From contig DHXR01000022.1 in the NCBI GenBank assembly GCA_002413785.1, forward strand, positions 2,371-31,566: a stretch of DNA of 29,196 nt, written 5' to 3'. Within the stretch, counting starts at the first letter, position 1. The number at the start of each line of letters is the position of its first letter. This DNA comes from Mucilaginibacter sp. UBA5151 (GTDB taxonomy: Bacteria > Bacteroidota > Bacteroidia > Sphingobacteriales > Sphingobacteriaceae). The notes under the pieces are model-generated. The model made no database searches, had not been told where the DNA came from, and worked only from the letters and a program-made list of their open reading frames with translations. Shown here in pieces: positions 7,389-16,000 of this stretch. A program made the position numbers and the translations under genes.

Positions 7389-7851
7389 ATGAATTTGTTG
7401 CGTAAACCTCCGCTGTTATTATTGCTGCTGATTACCGGCTTTGCTTCCTGCAAAAAAGCCGCAGTTGCTCCAAATACAAACAAGGGTAAAAACCTTGTGC
7501 TTACCGCTGTTGAGCAGCAAAAAGTAACGGCGGACAATGCGTTCACTTTAAAGCTGTTTAAAAATCTCGACAGCGCAAATACCGGCGGCACCAACCTGTT
7601 TGTATCGCCGCTAAGCGTGAGTTTTGCCCTCGGTATGACCAGCAACGGCGCAAACGGCGCTACATTAACAGCTTTTAAAAATACGCTGAACTTTGCCGGC
7701 CTTAGCCAGGCCCAGGTGAACGACTATTACAATAACCTGATCACCAACCTCCCCGGTCAACCATCCTTTTGTATTCGCGATAAGGGAAATGAGCAGCGGC
7801 CTTATCCTGTTTGTGGGTACGGTAAATAATCCTTTGGTTGCAGGGAATTAG
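7389..7851 (+). pseudogene. Serpin lipoprotein, internally deleted and frameshifted
   Basis: This is the remnant of a bacterial serpin (serine protease inhibitor). The 5' part encodes a lipoprotein signal (LLLLLITGFASC, lipobox) and the serpin N-terminal domain, with NLFVSPLSVSFALGMTSNGA and a following helix, up to NLITNLPG near residue 122. The open frame then reads into unrelated residues and stops at 7829. In the +1 frame from 7759 the same DNA encodes NHPFVFAIREMSSGLILFVG and TVNNPL, the hallmark serpin C-terminus, ending at TAG 7851. A typical serpin is ~380-410 aa; here ~250 residues including the reactive-centre loop are missing and the joint is out of frame. The product cannot inhibit proteases. 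Confidence 0.88.
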
Positions 7852-8073
7852 GCCGCAGCGGTTGTTATGGCAGATAACAATTGAAATTATTTTTTTACCT
7901 ATTGTATCGTTTAAATGTTTAAGCCCGTATTGTATAATAGTTACCCGAAATAAATAATATTAACCAAACCTTATCAGAGCAGGAAGCTGGACTTCGCCAT
8001 TTATTTTTCGCAACGGAGATGATTTGTCATCGCCCGGCGCAAATTGTAAACTAAACAAAAAGAGGGGTGTCAT

Positions 8074-8119
8074 GGTGAGTCCCAACCAGGGCCAACCCTG
8101 GAAAAAATCACCACTCACC
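8074..8119 (-). terminator. Hairpin at the 3' end of the FAD oxidase operon
   Basis: Outer arms GGTGAGT / ACTCACC (8074-8080, 8113-8119) enclose an inner CCAGGG / CCCTGG hairpin (8086-8101). On the minus strand the structure lies at the end of the oxidase gene and is followed, after ATGACACC, by CCTCTTTTTG. It is a plausible but imperfect terminator. The same outer arms recur at 26955-26986. Confidence 0.5.
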
Positions 8120-9254
8120 ACTTCCCGGCAATATATTCCTCACACAAGCCAAACGATAAGGTCATACCGTTACCGCCAAGGCCGTTTATGATGGTAACGC
8201 CAGGCGTTGCTTCCAGCACCAGTTCAGTTTGCCCGTTCGTCATTTTTGGGTAAATACCATGCCATGATTGCATCAGCTTCCAATCCTGAAAGCTGGCAAA
8301 ATTATGCAGGTAGTCCGTTATCAAATTATTAACAAACTCCCTGTCAAAAGGGTCGTGCACAAGTCCGTATTCGTGGGAATCACCTATGGTAAGCTCACCG
8401 CTGCCATTTTGCGAAACCATTACGTGTATGCCCCATTGCAGGTAATCGGGATATTGTTCTTCATAACGTTTACGCAGTGCGGGTAACGAGGCAGCGGATT
8501 GAAAACCCGGATAATGGATCAATGATAGGCCGCCGCAAAGCGCCGGGCCTATCCGCCAATCATCCGGCTGGGCAACAAGCCGCATCATTTGCAATTTGCA
8601 TTTGGTGATCGCTAATGACGAAAACAATTCGGGGTATAGTGTTTCAAAATCAGCGCCGCTGCAAACAAATATTTCATCTGCTTCCCAGCTATGGGTACCC
8701 GAAGTAACTTTTGGGTGATCAATGGCAGAGATTGCTGTGTTCCAGTGAAATTCCACATCATATTTTTCATCGAGGTATGCGGCTATCCGGCCAACCGCAA
8801 CCCGCGATTCCACAATAACTTCATCACTGCTCCACAGTGCACCTTTTAACCCGGCGGGATTAGCAGCCGGCGATTTTTGCAAAGTTTGTTTTGGACTGAG
8901 CAAGGCGCAATCGCGGTATTGATTATTTGTTTCAACGTATTCAGTAATTGCCTGCAGTTCGTCCTGTTCGTAGGCGAGGTGCAGGGAGCCCACTTCGTCA
9001 TGCCATATTCTGGCTTCAGCGCAAATCTCTTTCCATATACTGCGTGACAACATGGCCCGGTCATACAGGGGCCCGGCAGGCTGCCCGATAGGCCATACCA
9101 TCCCAAAATTTCGGATGGATGCGCCAACGGCCTGTTCATTACGCTCAAATACGCTGACTTTGTATCCCCTTATGGCTAATGCCCTCGTGGTAGCAAGCCC
9201 GACGATGCCGGCGCCAATAACTATTGCAGTTTTTTTTGAGGCTATTTTTTTCAT
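8115..9254 (-). CDS. FAD-dependent amino(phosphonate) oxidase, TIGR03364-like
   Basis: This is a 379-aa cytoplasmic FAD oxidoreductase of the DAO/glycine-oxidase fold. The N-terminal Rossmann motif is VIGAGIVGLATTRALA (residues ~12-27), followed by GASIRNFGMVWPIGQP, which I recognise from the TIGR03364 subfamily. A C-terminal GLGGNGMTLSFG completes FAD binding. That subfamily is known for genomic association with phosphonatase-like HAD hydrolases, and the same hydrolase is two genes upstream. The proposed reaction is oxidative deamination of an aminophosphonate (1-hydroxy-2-aminoethyl-, N-methyl-aminoethyl- or 2-aminoethylphosphonate) to the phosphonoaldehyde with H2O2. Its ATG overlaps the stop of the DUF5690 gene by 4 bp, so translation is coupled. 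Substrate choice is inference. Confidence 0.85.
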   Translation of the reverse strand: MKKIASKKTAIVIGAGIVGLATTRALAIRGYKVSVFERNEQAVGASIRNFGMVWPIGQPAGPLYDRAMLSRSIWKEICAEARIWHDEVGSLHLAYEQDELQAITEYVETNNQYRDCALLSPKQTLQKSPAANPAGLKGALWSSDEVIVESRVAVGRIAAYLDEKYDVEFHWNTAISAIDHPKVTSGTHSWEADEIFVCSGADFETLYPELFSSLAITKCKLQMMRLVAQPDDWRIGPALCGGLSLIHYPGFQSAASLPALRKRYEEQYPDYLQWGIHVMVSQNGSGELTIGDSHEYGLVHDPFDREFVNNLITDYLHNFASFQDWKLMQSWHGIYPKMTNGQTELVLEATPGVTIINGLGGNGMTLSFGLCEEYIAGKW

Positions 9255-10570
9255 GCAACTTGTATGTTTAATTCACCTTGCGGATCTTCGTTTTTATTTC
9301 CTTTTTGCGCGTTTTTTAAAAAATAGATGAGCGAAAGCACCGCGCAAATGCCGCCAATTACAGCTACAAATACCACCCCTTCTTTAAAAAAAACACCCCA
9401 GCTTATGTTTGGCCTTCCAAACTCTTTTACAAGCAGCAGACTTACGCTACCCAGGTAACCTAAAGAGTCGGCTACATAAATAATAAACCCTACGTTGCTT
9501 CGGTAATGAAAAGTGGCAATCATCCGCTCAAAAAAAATGGCGTTGTACGGCACATAGCCCAGGTACAAACCAAGGCCAGCCATAGTCATCCATGCTGTTG
9601 GGCCTATCATTTTAAAAGAAAACAGTAAAGTTGAAACCCCGATTAAAACGCAGCCGCCAATAATAAGCAGGTGAATAATACTGAAGGCCCGCAGGTTTTT
9701 GCGCACCAATATCAGCAAACTCATAGCCAGCAGCACAATTACCGATATTTGCGTATCGGTGCTGGTATAAATCATATTGCCTTTTACACCCAGGCTGGCC
9801 CATATCTCCACCTCAAAATTATCGCGCACATCGCGCATAACAGTTAACAGCACATAAATGATCAGTGTAAGGATGATGCCGGGTAAAAAACGCTTTAAAA
9901 ATTGCCTGCGCTGACCGGCATTCATGGGTGCGCGTTGGGTGCGCTGTTCAATATCTCCGGCGGTGGGCGGCGGAATCAGTTCCAGAAAAAACACAAATAA
10001 TACCAGCGGAACAGCAAATATTGCACCTGTTAAAAAAGGCATCTGGAAATCATTAACCGGTAAAACATGCAAAAGCGTACGCCCAACGGTTTTTACAAAG
10101 CCCGAAGCGAAGATCAGGCTGATAGATAGTACAGCAGCCATAAACTCGGTAGAGCGCCTGCCTTCGAGGTAGCCAAACACCAGGCCCCATATCAGGCCTA
10201 ATGGAAAACCATTAATGAACAGAAAAATAATATTGTAAGGTGCAGGTACCAGCGCGAAACCTAACAGCGCCAGCCACGAAATACCAATAAGTAACAAAAT
10301 AGTTATTCCGCGTTTCCCGCCTTTTATTTCAGCGATAAAGCGGATGCCATAAAATTTACTCAGGGTGTAGCCGATGATCTGCGCAATAACCAGCCAAACT
10401 TTATAATCAATGTGAAAATATTGCTGGCCGGTAAACGTTCCGGCGGCAAAAGCCTTGCGGAAGGCATACATAGAGGTATAAGCCCCAAAAGCCGAAACTG
10501 CCGCCATTACCGATAACAGGCTGTAGGGCCATTTTGCAACTTTTGCGCGCAAATCGTCGATAGTTTTCAT
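9251..10570 (-). CDS. DUF5690-family MFS-like transporter
   Basis: This is a 439-aa integral inner-membrane protein with about 12 hydrophobic segments and a short charged C-terminal tail. The first segment contains AYTSMYAFRKAFAAGTF, reminiscent of the organophosphate:phosphate antiporter branch of the major facilitator superfamily (GlpT/UhpT). GFPLGLIWGLVFGYLEGRR fits the cytoplasmic loop between TM4 and TM5 of MFS proteins. I recognise the family as DUF5690, frequent in Bacteroidetes. It sits inside the aminophosphonate operon with 4-bp ATGA overlaps on both sides, so it is the likely inner-membrane importer of the phosphonate. A homologous carrier for phosphate or another organophosphate cannot be excluded. 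Confidence 0.82.
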   Translation of the reverse strand: MKTIDDLRAKVAKWPYSLLSVMAAVSAFGAYTSMYAFRKAFAAGTFTGQQYFHIDYKVWLVIAQIIGYTLSKFYGIRFIAEIKGGKRGITILLLIGISWLALLGFALVPAPYNIIFLFINGFPLGLIWGLVFGYLEGRRSTEFMAAVLSISLIFASGFVKTVGRTLLHVLPVNDFQMPFLTGAIFAVPLVLFVFFLELIPPPTAGDIEQRTQRAPMNAGQRRQFLKRFLPGIILTLIIYVLLTVMRDVRDNFEVEIWASLGVKGNMIYTSTDTQISVIVLLAMSLLILVRKNLRAFSIIHLLIIGGCVLIGVSTLLFSFKMIGPTAWMTMAGLGLYLGYVPYNAIFFERMIATFHYRSNVGFIIYVADSLGYLGSVSLLLVKEFGRPNISWGVFFKEGVVFVAVIGGICAVLSLIYFLKNAQKGNKNEDPQGELNIQVA

Positions 10571-11259
10571 GCCTGTTGATTTATGATATCAATTACCAGT
10601 GCTATATCATCAATAATATGGGTAGGGTTGTACGGCTCCAGCTCTTCGCGTGTAAAGATCCCGGTGGTAACGCCTATCACATAGCGGCAACCTGCATTTT
10701 GGCCTTCGCGTACGTCAACTTCTGTGTCGCCAACTTTAGCAACTTCTTTAGGCCTTGCAATGCCGCCTTCCAGCATCATTTTTTGGATCATATAAGGATG
10801 CGGCCGTCCCAGTTCCACCTCGTCCGAACCAACCAGATGATCGATCAGCCCTTTTTCTGCCCATTGTAAACGTTTGATGATGGTATCGGCAATATCACGG
10901 GAAAAACCGGTGTTGATACCCACCTGTACACCCTGTGCATGCAACGCGGCAAAAGTTTCTTCCACATTTGGCAGGGGGGCAATATCCGGTGCATACTGAT
11001 AATAATCTATCATTTGCTGCACAAATTCCTTATGTATTTTGCCTACAAGTTCGGTGGTGATTTTAGCGTCGTTATGCTCATGCAAGCGCAGCATCTGTCT
11101 TATAGCCAGGTTTTTTTCATAACCCATTAAAGGGTTAATAAGCTCAAGCGGAACCTCATAGCCTGATTTTTGTAATGCAGCCTGGAAAGCCTTGCTTACA
11201 TCATTGTTATCTTTAACCGTAGTGCCGGCTATATCAAATACTACTAATTTTATGGACAT
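10567..11259 (-). CDS. Phosphonatase-like HAD hydrolase, TIGR03351-like
   Basis: This is a 230-aa HAD-superfamily hydrolase closely related to phosphonoacetaldehyde hydrolase (PhnX). Motif I is FDIAGTTV (nucleophile Asp9, with the family's D-x-AGT in place of DxDxT). The cap has MGYEKNLAIRQ, where Lys49 aligns with the Schiff-base Lys of PhnX (MGLLK). Motif II is NTGFSRD, GRPHPYM is the Arg-containing motif III, and GDTEVDVREG is motif IV. All elements for Schiff-base-assisted C-P hydrolysis are therefore present. It is the first gene of a coupled three-gene operon with a transporter and FAD oxidase, the association described for TIGR03351 proteins, instead of the PhnW transaminase. Likely substrate: phosphonoacetaldehyde or its 1-hydroxy derivative. 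Confidence 0.88.
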   Translation of the reverse strand: MSIKLVVFDIAGTTVKDNNDVSKAFQAALQKSGYEVPLELINPLMGYEKNLAIRQMLRLHEHNDAKITTELVGKIHKEFVQQMIDYYQYAPDIAPLPNVEETFAALHAQGVQVGINTGFSRDIADTIIKRLQWAEKGLIDHLVGSDEVELGRPHPYMIQKMMLEGGIARPKEVAKVGDTEVDVREGQNAGCRYVIGVTTGIFTREELEPYNPTHIIDDIALVIDIINQQA

Positions 11260-11289
11260 ATTTTATTGGATGTAATTGTTGAGCAATAC

Positions 11290-11302
11290 TAAACTTAGTT
11301 TA
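11290..11302. promoter_or_regulatory. Candidate operator upstream of the phosphonatase operon
   Basis: TAAACTTAGTTTA is a perfect palindrome around a central T, 30 bp upstream of the phosphonatase-like start (minus strand) and next to TAGTATTG, a near match to the TAnnTTTG -7 element. The same core occurs upstream of susC at 13002-13016. The adjacent XRE-cupin gene encodes the obvious candidate regulator. Confidence 0.65.
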
Positions 11303-11350
11303 TTAATATGAAACCAATTTTGTGTTAAGGTTTGATTAAGAAGTTGTAAG

Positions 11351-11462
11351 GTTCATTGGTTCATTAGTTCACTGGTTCATTAGTGAATAGTTCATTATAT
11401 GCAAGTAACCCTGCATTAATAAATTAATACCAATAAACTAATGAACCAGTGAACTAATGAAC
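11351..11462. repeat. 26-bp inverted repeat of TTCATTAG-type units
   Basis: Arms at 11359-11384 and 11437-11462 are perfect reverse complements over 26 bp (core TTCATTAGTTCACTGG), separated by 52 bp. The left arm is flanked by further partial copies (GTTCATTGG, GTTCATTATATG). It lies between the regulator stop and the phosphonatase operon and could act as a terminator or dispersed palindromic repeat. A related tandem copy is at 6200-6240. Confidence 0.75.
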
Positions 11463-11466
11463 GCTG

Positions 11467-12045
11467 CTATTTCTTTTCCTCAAAAAAATAAATTACCAGC
11501 ATACTTGCCGTTTGTGTGCCCAGGTTTTTGGGGGTATGGGGAATGCGGCCGTCAAATAACATGGAGTCGCCCTGGCTTAAATTAATCTTTTCATCTTTAA
11601 ACTGGTATTCTATTTCGCCGGCTAATACATATTTATATTCAAAGGCATCAGTTTCAACCAAAGGACGGCTGGCGCCCGGCGCGAGTTCAAGGATAACAAT
11701 ATCAATGGTTGACCGGCTGATCGACTGTGTAAATACACGCTGATAATGAAAGCCTATAGCATGTTCTTTCTCGAAATGCCCGTATTCATTTTTCCGTTTA
11801 ACTAAAACAGGCGCATTAGCGGCTTTTGATTTTATATCCTTAAAAAAGTCTTTGAGGTCAATTTCAAGGGACTTTATAATCTCCAGCAATACCATGAGCG
11901 ATGGAATTGTACGGCTGTTTTCAATTTGTGAAATGAGTCCTTTACTTACGTTTGCCTTTTGGGCAAGTTCAAGTACAGTAATGTTTTTTTCGCGTCGCCG
12001 TTCTTTTATGAGATTACTGATCTGAATAAGGACACCCTCTTCCAT
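11467..12045 (-). CDS. XRE-family regulator with C-terminal cupin domain
   Basis: This is a 192-aa DNA-binding regulator. Residues ~8-65 form a helix-turn-helix of the Cro/CI type (LAQKANVSKGLISQIENSRT). Residues ~115-190 form a small cupin barrel with VILELAPGASRP, FEYKYVLAGEIEYQ and GDSMLFDGRIPHT. This architecture (HTH_XRE plus Cupin_2) typically senses a small amino- or sugar-like ligand through the cupin. It lies between the phosphonatase operon and the PhnZ-like/susCD genes, so it is the natural candidate for the palindrome TAAACTTAGTTTA found upstream of both. The intergenic region upstream of its own ATG contains another palindrome, AAAGTTAAACTTT, which might serve autoregulation. Whether it represses or activates is not visible. 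Confidence 0.87.
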   Translation of the reverse strand: MEEGVLIQISNLIKERRREKNITVLELAQKANVSKGLISQIENSRTIPSLMVLLEIIKSLEIDLKDFFKDIKSKAANAPVLVKRKNEYGHFEKEHAIGFHYQRVFTQSISRSTIDIVILELAPGASRPLVETDAFEYKYVLAGEIEYQFKDEKINLSQGDSMLFDGRIPHTPKNLGTQTASMLVIYFFEEKK

Positions 12046-12111
12046 TTATTTATAATAAATTAAAAAGCCGCAAAGTAACTAAATTAAGCAAGCCCGCACA
12101 AAATAACATTT

Positions 12112-12134
12112 TGTTAATAAAAGTTAAACTTTTG
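12112..12134. promoter_or_regulatory. Possible autoregulatory palindrome near the XRE-cupin gene
   Basis: Within TTGTTAATAAAAGTTAAACT the 13-bp AAAGTTAAACTTT is a perfect palindrome around a central A. It lies about 75 bp upstream of the XRE-cupin start in the divergent region shared with the PhnZ-like gene. It differs from the TAAACTTAGTTTA site, so the link is weak. Confidence 0.25.
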
Positions 12135-12312
12135 GGTAGACAAGAATTTACAGCATCGCGTTGGCTTTAAATCCACCTTAAACAATGAAGTAAAAATTCA
12201 GGTAATCCTTATACGGCAATTGGCAGGCAGATCCGGACAACTATATGGGTTTAACATAGCGTTAACAATATCCTAATATCAATTACATTAATTTGCAATA
12301 AAAATCGCGTTA

Positions 12313-12888
12313 ATGAAAATATCTGCCAATAATCCCGAAGCTGTTGTAAACGAAGTATTTTCCCTGTATGCACAATATGGTGATGAGGATTATATTGGTG
12401 AGCCGGTTTCTCAGCTGGAACACATGTCACAAGCTGCTGCCCTTGCCGAAGAGGAGGGTTATGACGACGAAGTGATACTGGCGGCATTTTTTCATGATAT
12501 TGGCCATTTGTGTGCAGATGCAGGCGAAGCCGGAAGTATGGCCGGCATGGGCAATGTTGATCACGAAAAATTAGGCGCTGTTTACCTGCTCGAACGCGGT
12601 TTTTCTGAAAGAATAGCTGCTTTGGTACAGGGGCATGTACTTGCCAAAAGGTACCTTACTTATAAGTATCCCGGATATTACAACAAACTATCGCCTGCAA
12701 GCAAAACCACACTGGCATATCAGGGCGGACTGATGAGCAGTGATGAAGCTGCAGAATTTGAACTTAACCCTGATGCCGCGCTAATAATACGCTTACGTTA
12801 CTGGGATGATATGGCCAAGAAACTAAATACCCCTGTTAATAATTTAGCACATCTTAAAACACTTGCTTTAAACCATTTAAACAAATAA
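12313..12888 (+). CDS. phnZ: PhnZ-like HD-domain di-iron oxygenase
   Basis: This is a 191-aa HD-domain protein of the phosphonate-degradation HDIG family (TIGR03276/PhnZ). PhnZ is a mixed-valence di-iron oxygenase that converts (R)-1-hydroxy-2-aminoethylphosphonate to glycine and phosphate. Metal-ligand candidates are His37, the HD pair His61-Asp62 (FFHDIGH), His84, His108 and Asp165. Their spacing matches the PhnZ ligands as I recall them (H34, H58, D59, H80, H104, D161). YGDEDYIGE retains the Y-x-x-E pair (Tyr27, Glu30) used by PhnZ for substrate-triggered metal exchange and amino-group recognition. A plain HD phosphohydrolase would not need this loop. The gene stands between the regulator and susC. 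The partner hydroxylase PhnY is not in the window, so pre-hydroxylated substrate or a remote PhnY is implied. Confidence 0.87.
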   Translation: MKISANNPEAVVNEVFSLYAQYGDEDYIGEPVSQLEHMSQAAALAEEEGYDDEVILAAFFHDIGHLCADAGEAGSMAGMGNVDHEKLGAVYLLERGFSERIAALVQGHVLAKRYLTYKYPGYYNKLSPASKTTLAYQGGLMSSDEAAEFELNPDAALIIRLRYWDDMAKKLNTPVNNLAHLKTLALNHLNK

Positions 12889-13001
12889 ACGCCTCATGAT
12901 TTAACAGGCGTATTAAATTGTTGTAAATTAAATGTAACGCTCCTGTTACTAAAATCTCCCTGCTTAACCTTTTCTATACCTATTGTTAAGTATTGCTTAA
13001 T

Positions 13002-13016
13002 GTAAACTTAGTTTAC
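13002..13016. promoter_or_regulatory. Candidate operator upstream of susC
   Basis: GTAAACTTAGTTTAC is a perfect 15-bp palindrome around a central T. Its centre lies ~25 bp upstream of the predicted -7 element at 13034, so it covers the -33 region. Its core is identical to the palindrome at 11290-11302 before the phosphonatase operon, suggesting shared control. Confidence 0.7.
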
Positions 13017-13033
13017 TAATAATAAACAACGTT

Positions 13034-13041
13034 TAGGTTTG
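13034..13041 (+). promoter_or_regulatory. susC promoter -7 element
   Basis: TAGGTTTG matches the Bacteroidetes -7 consensus TAnnTTTG exactly and lies 43 bp before the susC ATG. No good TTG is visible at -33, where the palindromic candidate operator sits; activator dependence is one reading. Confidence 0.55.
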
Positions 13042-13083
13042 TGGCATGAAAAATTCATTCCTTTCAAAATTAAAAATTAAACA

Positions 13084-16000
13084 ATGAAACAGACTTACAC
13101 AAAACTCAGAACCCTTGTAACGGTGATGTTATTCTGTTTTGCGCCAGCTATTTTATTGGCCCAAAGCAAAATTTCAGGCACAGTTACTGATGAAACCCAC
13201 CAGCCCGTTCCGGGCGTAAACATTAGAGTTACAGGCTCTAAACAAGGTGGTATTACCGATGTTAAAGGCCGTTATGTTATTTCGGCAAACAAAGGGCAAA
13301 CAATTACCTTCAGCTTTATTGGTTATGATACACAAAGTATCGTAGTTGACGGTGATGCTGTAATCGACGTTACCCTGAAACCCAACAGTAAATCACTGAA
13401 CGAAGTGGTAGTAACAGCCCTTGGTGTTAAAAAAGAAACCCGCCGCATTGGTTATGCCATTCAATCTGTAAACGGCGAGGATTTAACCACCGCCCGCGAC
13501 CCTAACCCTATTAATGGTTTAATAGGTAAGGTAGCAGGTTTGCAAATTGGCGCAACTTCCGAAATTTTAGGCGTTCCAAACGTAACCATACGCGGCTACA
13601 CCGTTTCGTTATACGTTGTGGACGGTTTACCTTTCAACTCGGATACTTTTGACCTTAGCCCTGATGATATTGAAACTTACACGGTATTGAAAGGCCCTGC
13701 TGCCGCAGCATTATACGGTAGCCGTGCAACAAACGGCGCCATCGTGATCACTACTAAAAAAGGTGATAAAAACAAAAAAGGGCTTACTGTTGATATAAAC
13801 AGCAGTACGGTAATGAACAAAGGTTTCGTTGCATTTCCACGGATCCAGAATTCATTCGGGCCGGGTGAAAATACCTTTTATACTTTTGTTGACGGTAAAG
13901 GCGGCGCACCAGGCGGCGTGGACAGCGACTATGACGTTTGGGGACCTTACTTTGGGGGACAATTAATCCCTCAATATGACAGCCCTGTTGTTAACGGCGT
14001 ACGCCAGGGAACTCCCTGGACAGCACGCGGCGCTAACAACCTGGCCAACTTTTTGCAAACAGGTTATCAAACCAATAACAACGTAGCGATAACTTCAAAT
14101 GGCGATAACTATAATATCAGGTTTTCTGCCTCGCAGCAGCATCAAACAAGCTATATCCCTTCTCAGTACCTGGATATAGCCAATGCTAATGTTTACGCTT
14201 CATTTAATCCAACTCCCCGTTTGAAATTTGAAGCAAGCTTAGATTTTAACAGGCAGAGCACCGATGATTTTCCGGATGTTCAGTATGGGCCAAACAGTAT
14301 CCTTTACAACATGGCTATCTGGACCGGGGCCGACTGGAACGTAAACGCTCCCGATATCAAAGCGATATGGCAGCCTGGTAAAATAGGCGTTCAATCAAAT
14401 TTTGAAGAATATACCCGATATCATAACCCTTATTTCCTTACTTCGGTTTGGACCCGCGGACATTACAAAAATGATGTTTATGGCTATCTTTCAGGTAACT
14501 TTAAAATTGATAACCACTTAAATGTTACTTTAAAAAATCAGATAGATACCTATAACCTGCTGCGTACAGAAGATATGCCTTTCTCGGCACACCCTTATGG
14601 CCGTGAAGGCAACCAGGGCGACTATCGTGAAGACCGCCGCGACCTGTTTGATAATAATACGCTGTTAACTTTAAACTACGATTATACCATAAATCATTTT
14701 TTAAACTTATCGGGCTTAGTGGGCAGCAACTTACGCAGTTTTAAATATAATTCGAGCTGGGTATCAACTGATTATTTGAATGTACCGGGAGTTTACGCGT
14801 TCAGTAATTCTAAAAACGCGATACAGGCGACAAGTTTTAATTCAGCCCAGCTTCAGCTTAGTGAATTTGCATCGTTAGATGCTTCATTTGGAAAATATGC
14901 TACCTTATCCGGTACCATCCGCAACGAGTACTCATCATCATTCCAGCAGCCAACCAGGTATTTATATCCAAGCCTGTCAGCGGCTACGGTAATTTCTGAT
15001 TATATCAAATTGCCTGATTTTATTTCTTTCTTAAAAGCAAGGTTCTCTTATGCTAATATCCGTGCTGATGAAACAAGCCCAACCATCGGGCCTGCGCCGT
15101 TTAGTTCAATTACCGCTTTCGGCGGCAGTACAGGTCCGTCACTTTTTAATAACCCATTGGGTTACGGCACCACTTATAATTCTCCTTATAATGGTCCTAC
15201 TTATGCACTCAATACCTCTTATTCAATAGCTAAGCCTTACAACAGTCAGGCTGCTGGTTATGGCCCTAATAGCCTGTATGCTAATGGTATAACTACCGCA
15301 ACACGTGTTAACTACGAGGAAGGTTTTGACATCAAATTCCTGCAAAACCGTTTAGGGTTAAGCGGCACCGCGTTCCAGTATATTGATGGCCCTCAAATTT
15401 TGGCTAACCCAATATCCACAGCAACAGGGTATAATACTGAATATATTAACGCACTTATAACCAAAAATACAGGTTATGAACTTTCATTAACAGGTACACC
15501 AATTAAAGACCTTGGCGGTTTTGGCTGGGATGTGCTGGTTAACTGGTCAACCTATAAACAGATTTATTCAGAATTGCCCCCTAACCAGGGGGTTTATAAC
15601 ACCTTCTTTAAGAAAGGCGACCGTACCGATACATATTACGGATCTGCTTTTGTAAGGACCCCGCAAGGCCAGATCATAAATGGTTCAAACGGCGAGCCAT
15701 TGGTTAACCCGGTACCACAAAACTTAGGGCACATGGGCGCTGATTATAACTGGTCGGTTTACAACAAGGTACACTACAAAAGCTTAAGTTTAGGCTTCCA
15801 GTTTGATGGTTCAGTAGGTGGTGTTACTTCAGATTATGTACATAACAAAACCATGCGTGGCGGTAGTAACGCATTAACAGCTGAAGGCGCTTTAGGAGCA
15901 GCCCGTTACCAGGACTGGAAAAACTTTCCTGCCAATAACATAACCCCCAACGCTGCTTATACCGGCAGCTATGTTGGCCAGGGTGTTCAACTATCAAACG

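Noticed and set aside
12313..12888. Generic HD-domain phosphohydrolase annotation
   Set aside because: The Y-x-x-E loop, six ligand positions at PhnZ spacing and phosphonate-gene neighbours favour a PhnZ-like oxygenase over a nucleotide phosphohydrolase.
12889..12912. Terminator after the PhnZ-like gene (ACGCCT/AGGCGT)
   Set aside because: The stem is only 6 bp with an 11-nt loop and no U-tract, too weak to list as a terminator.
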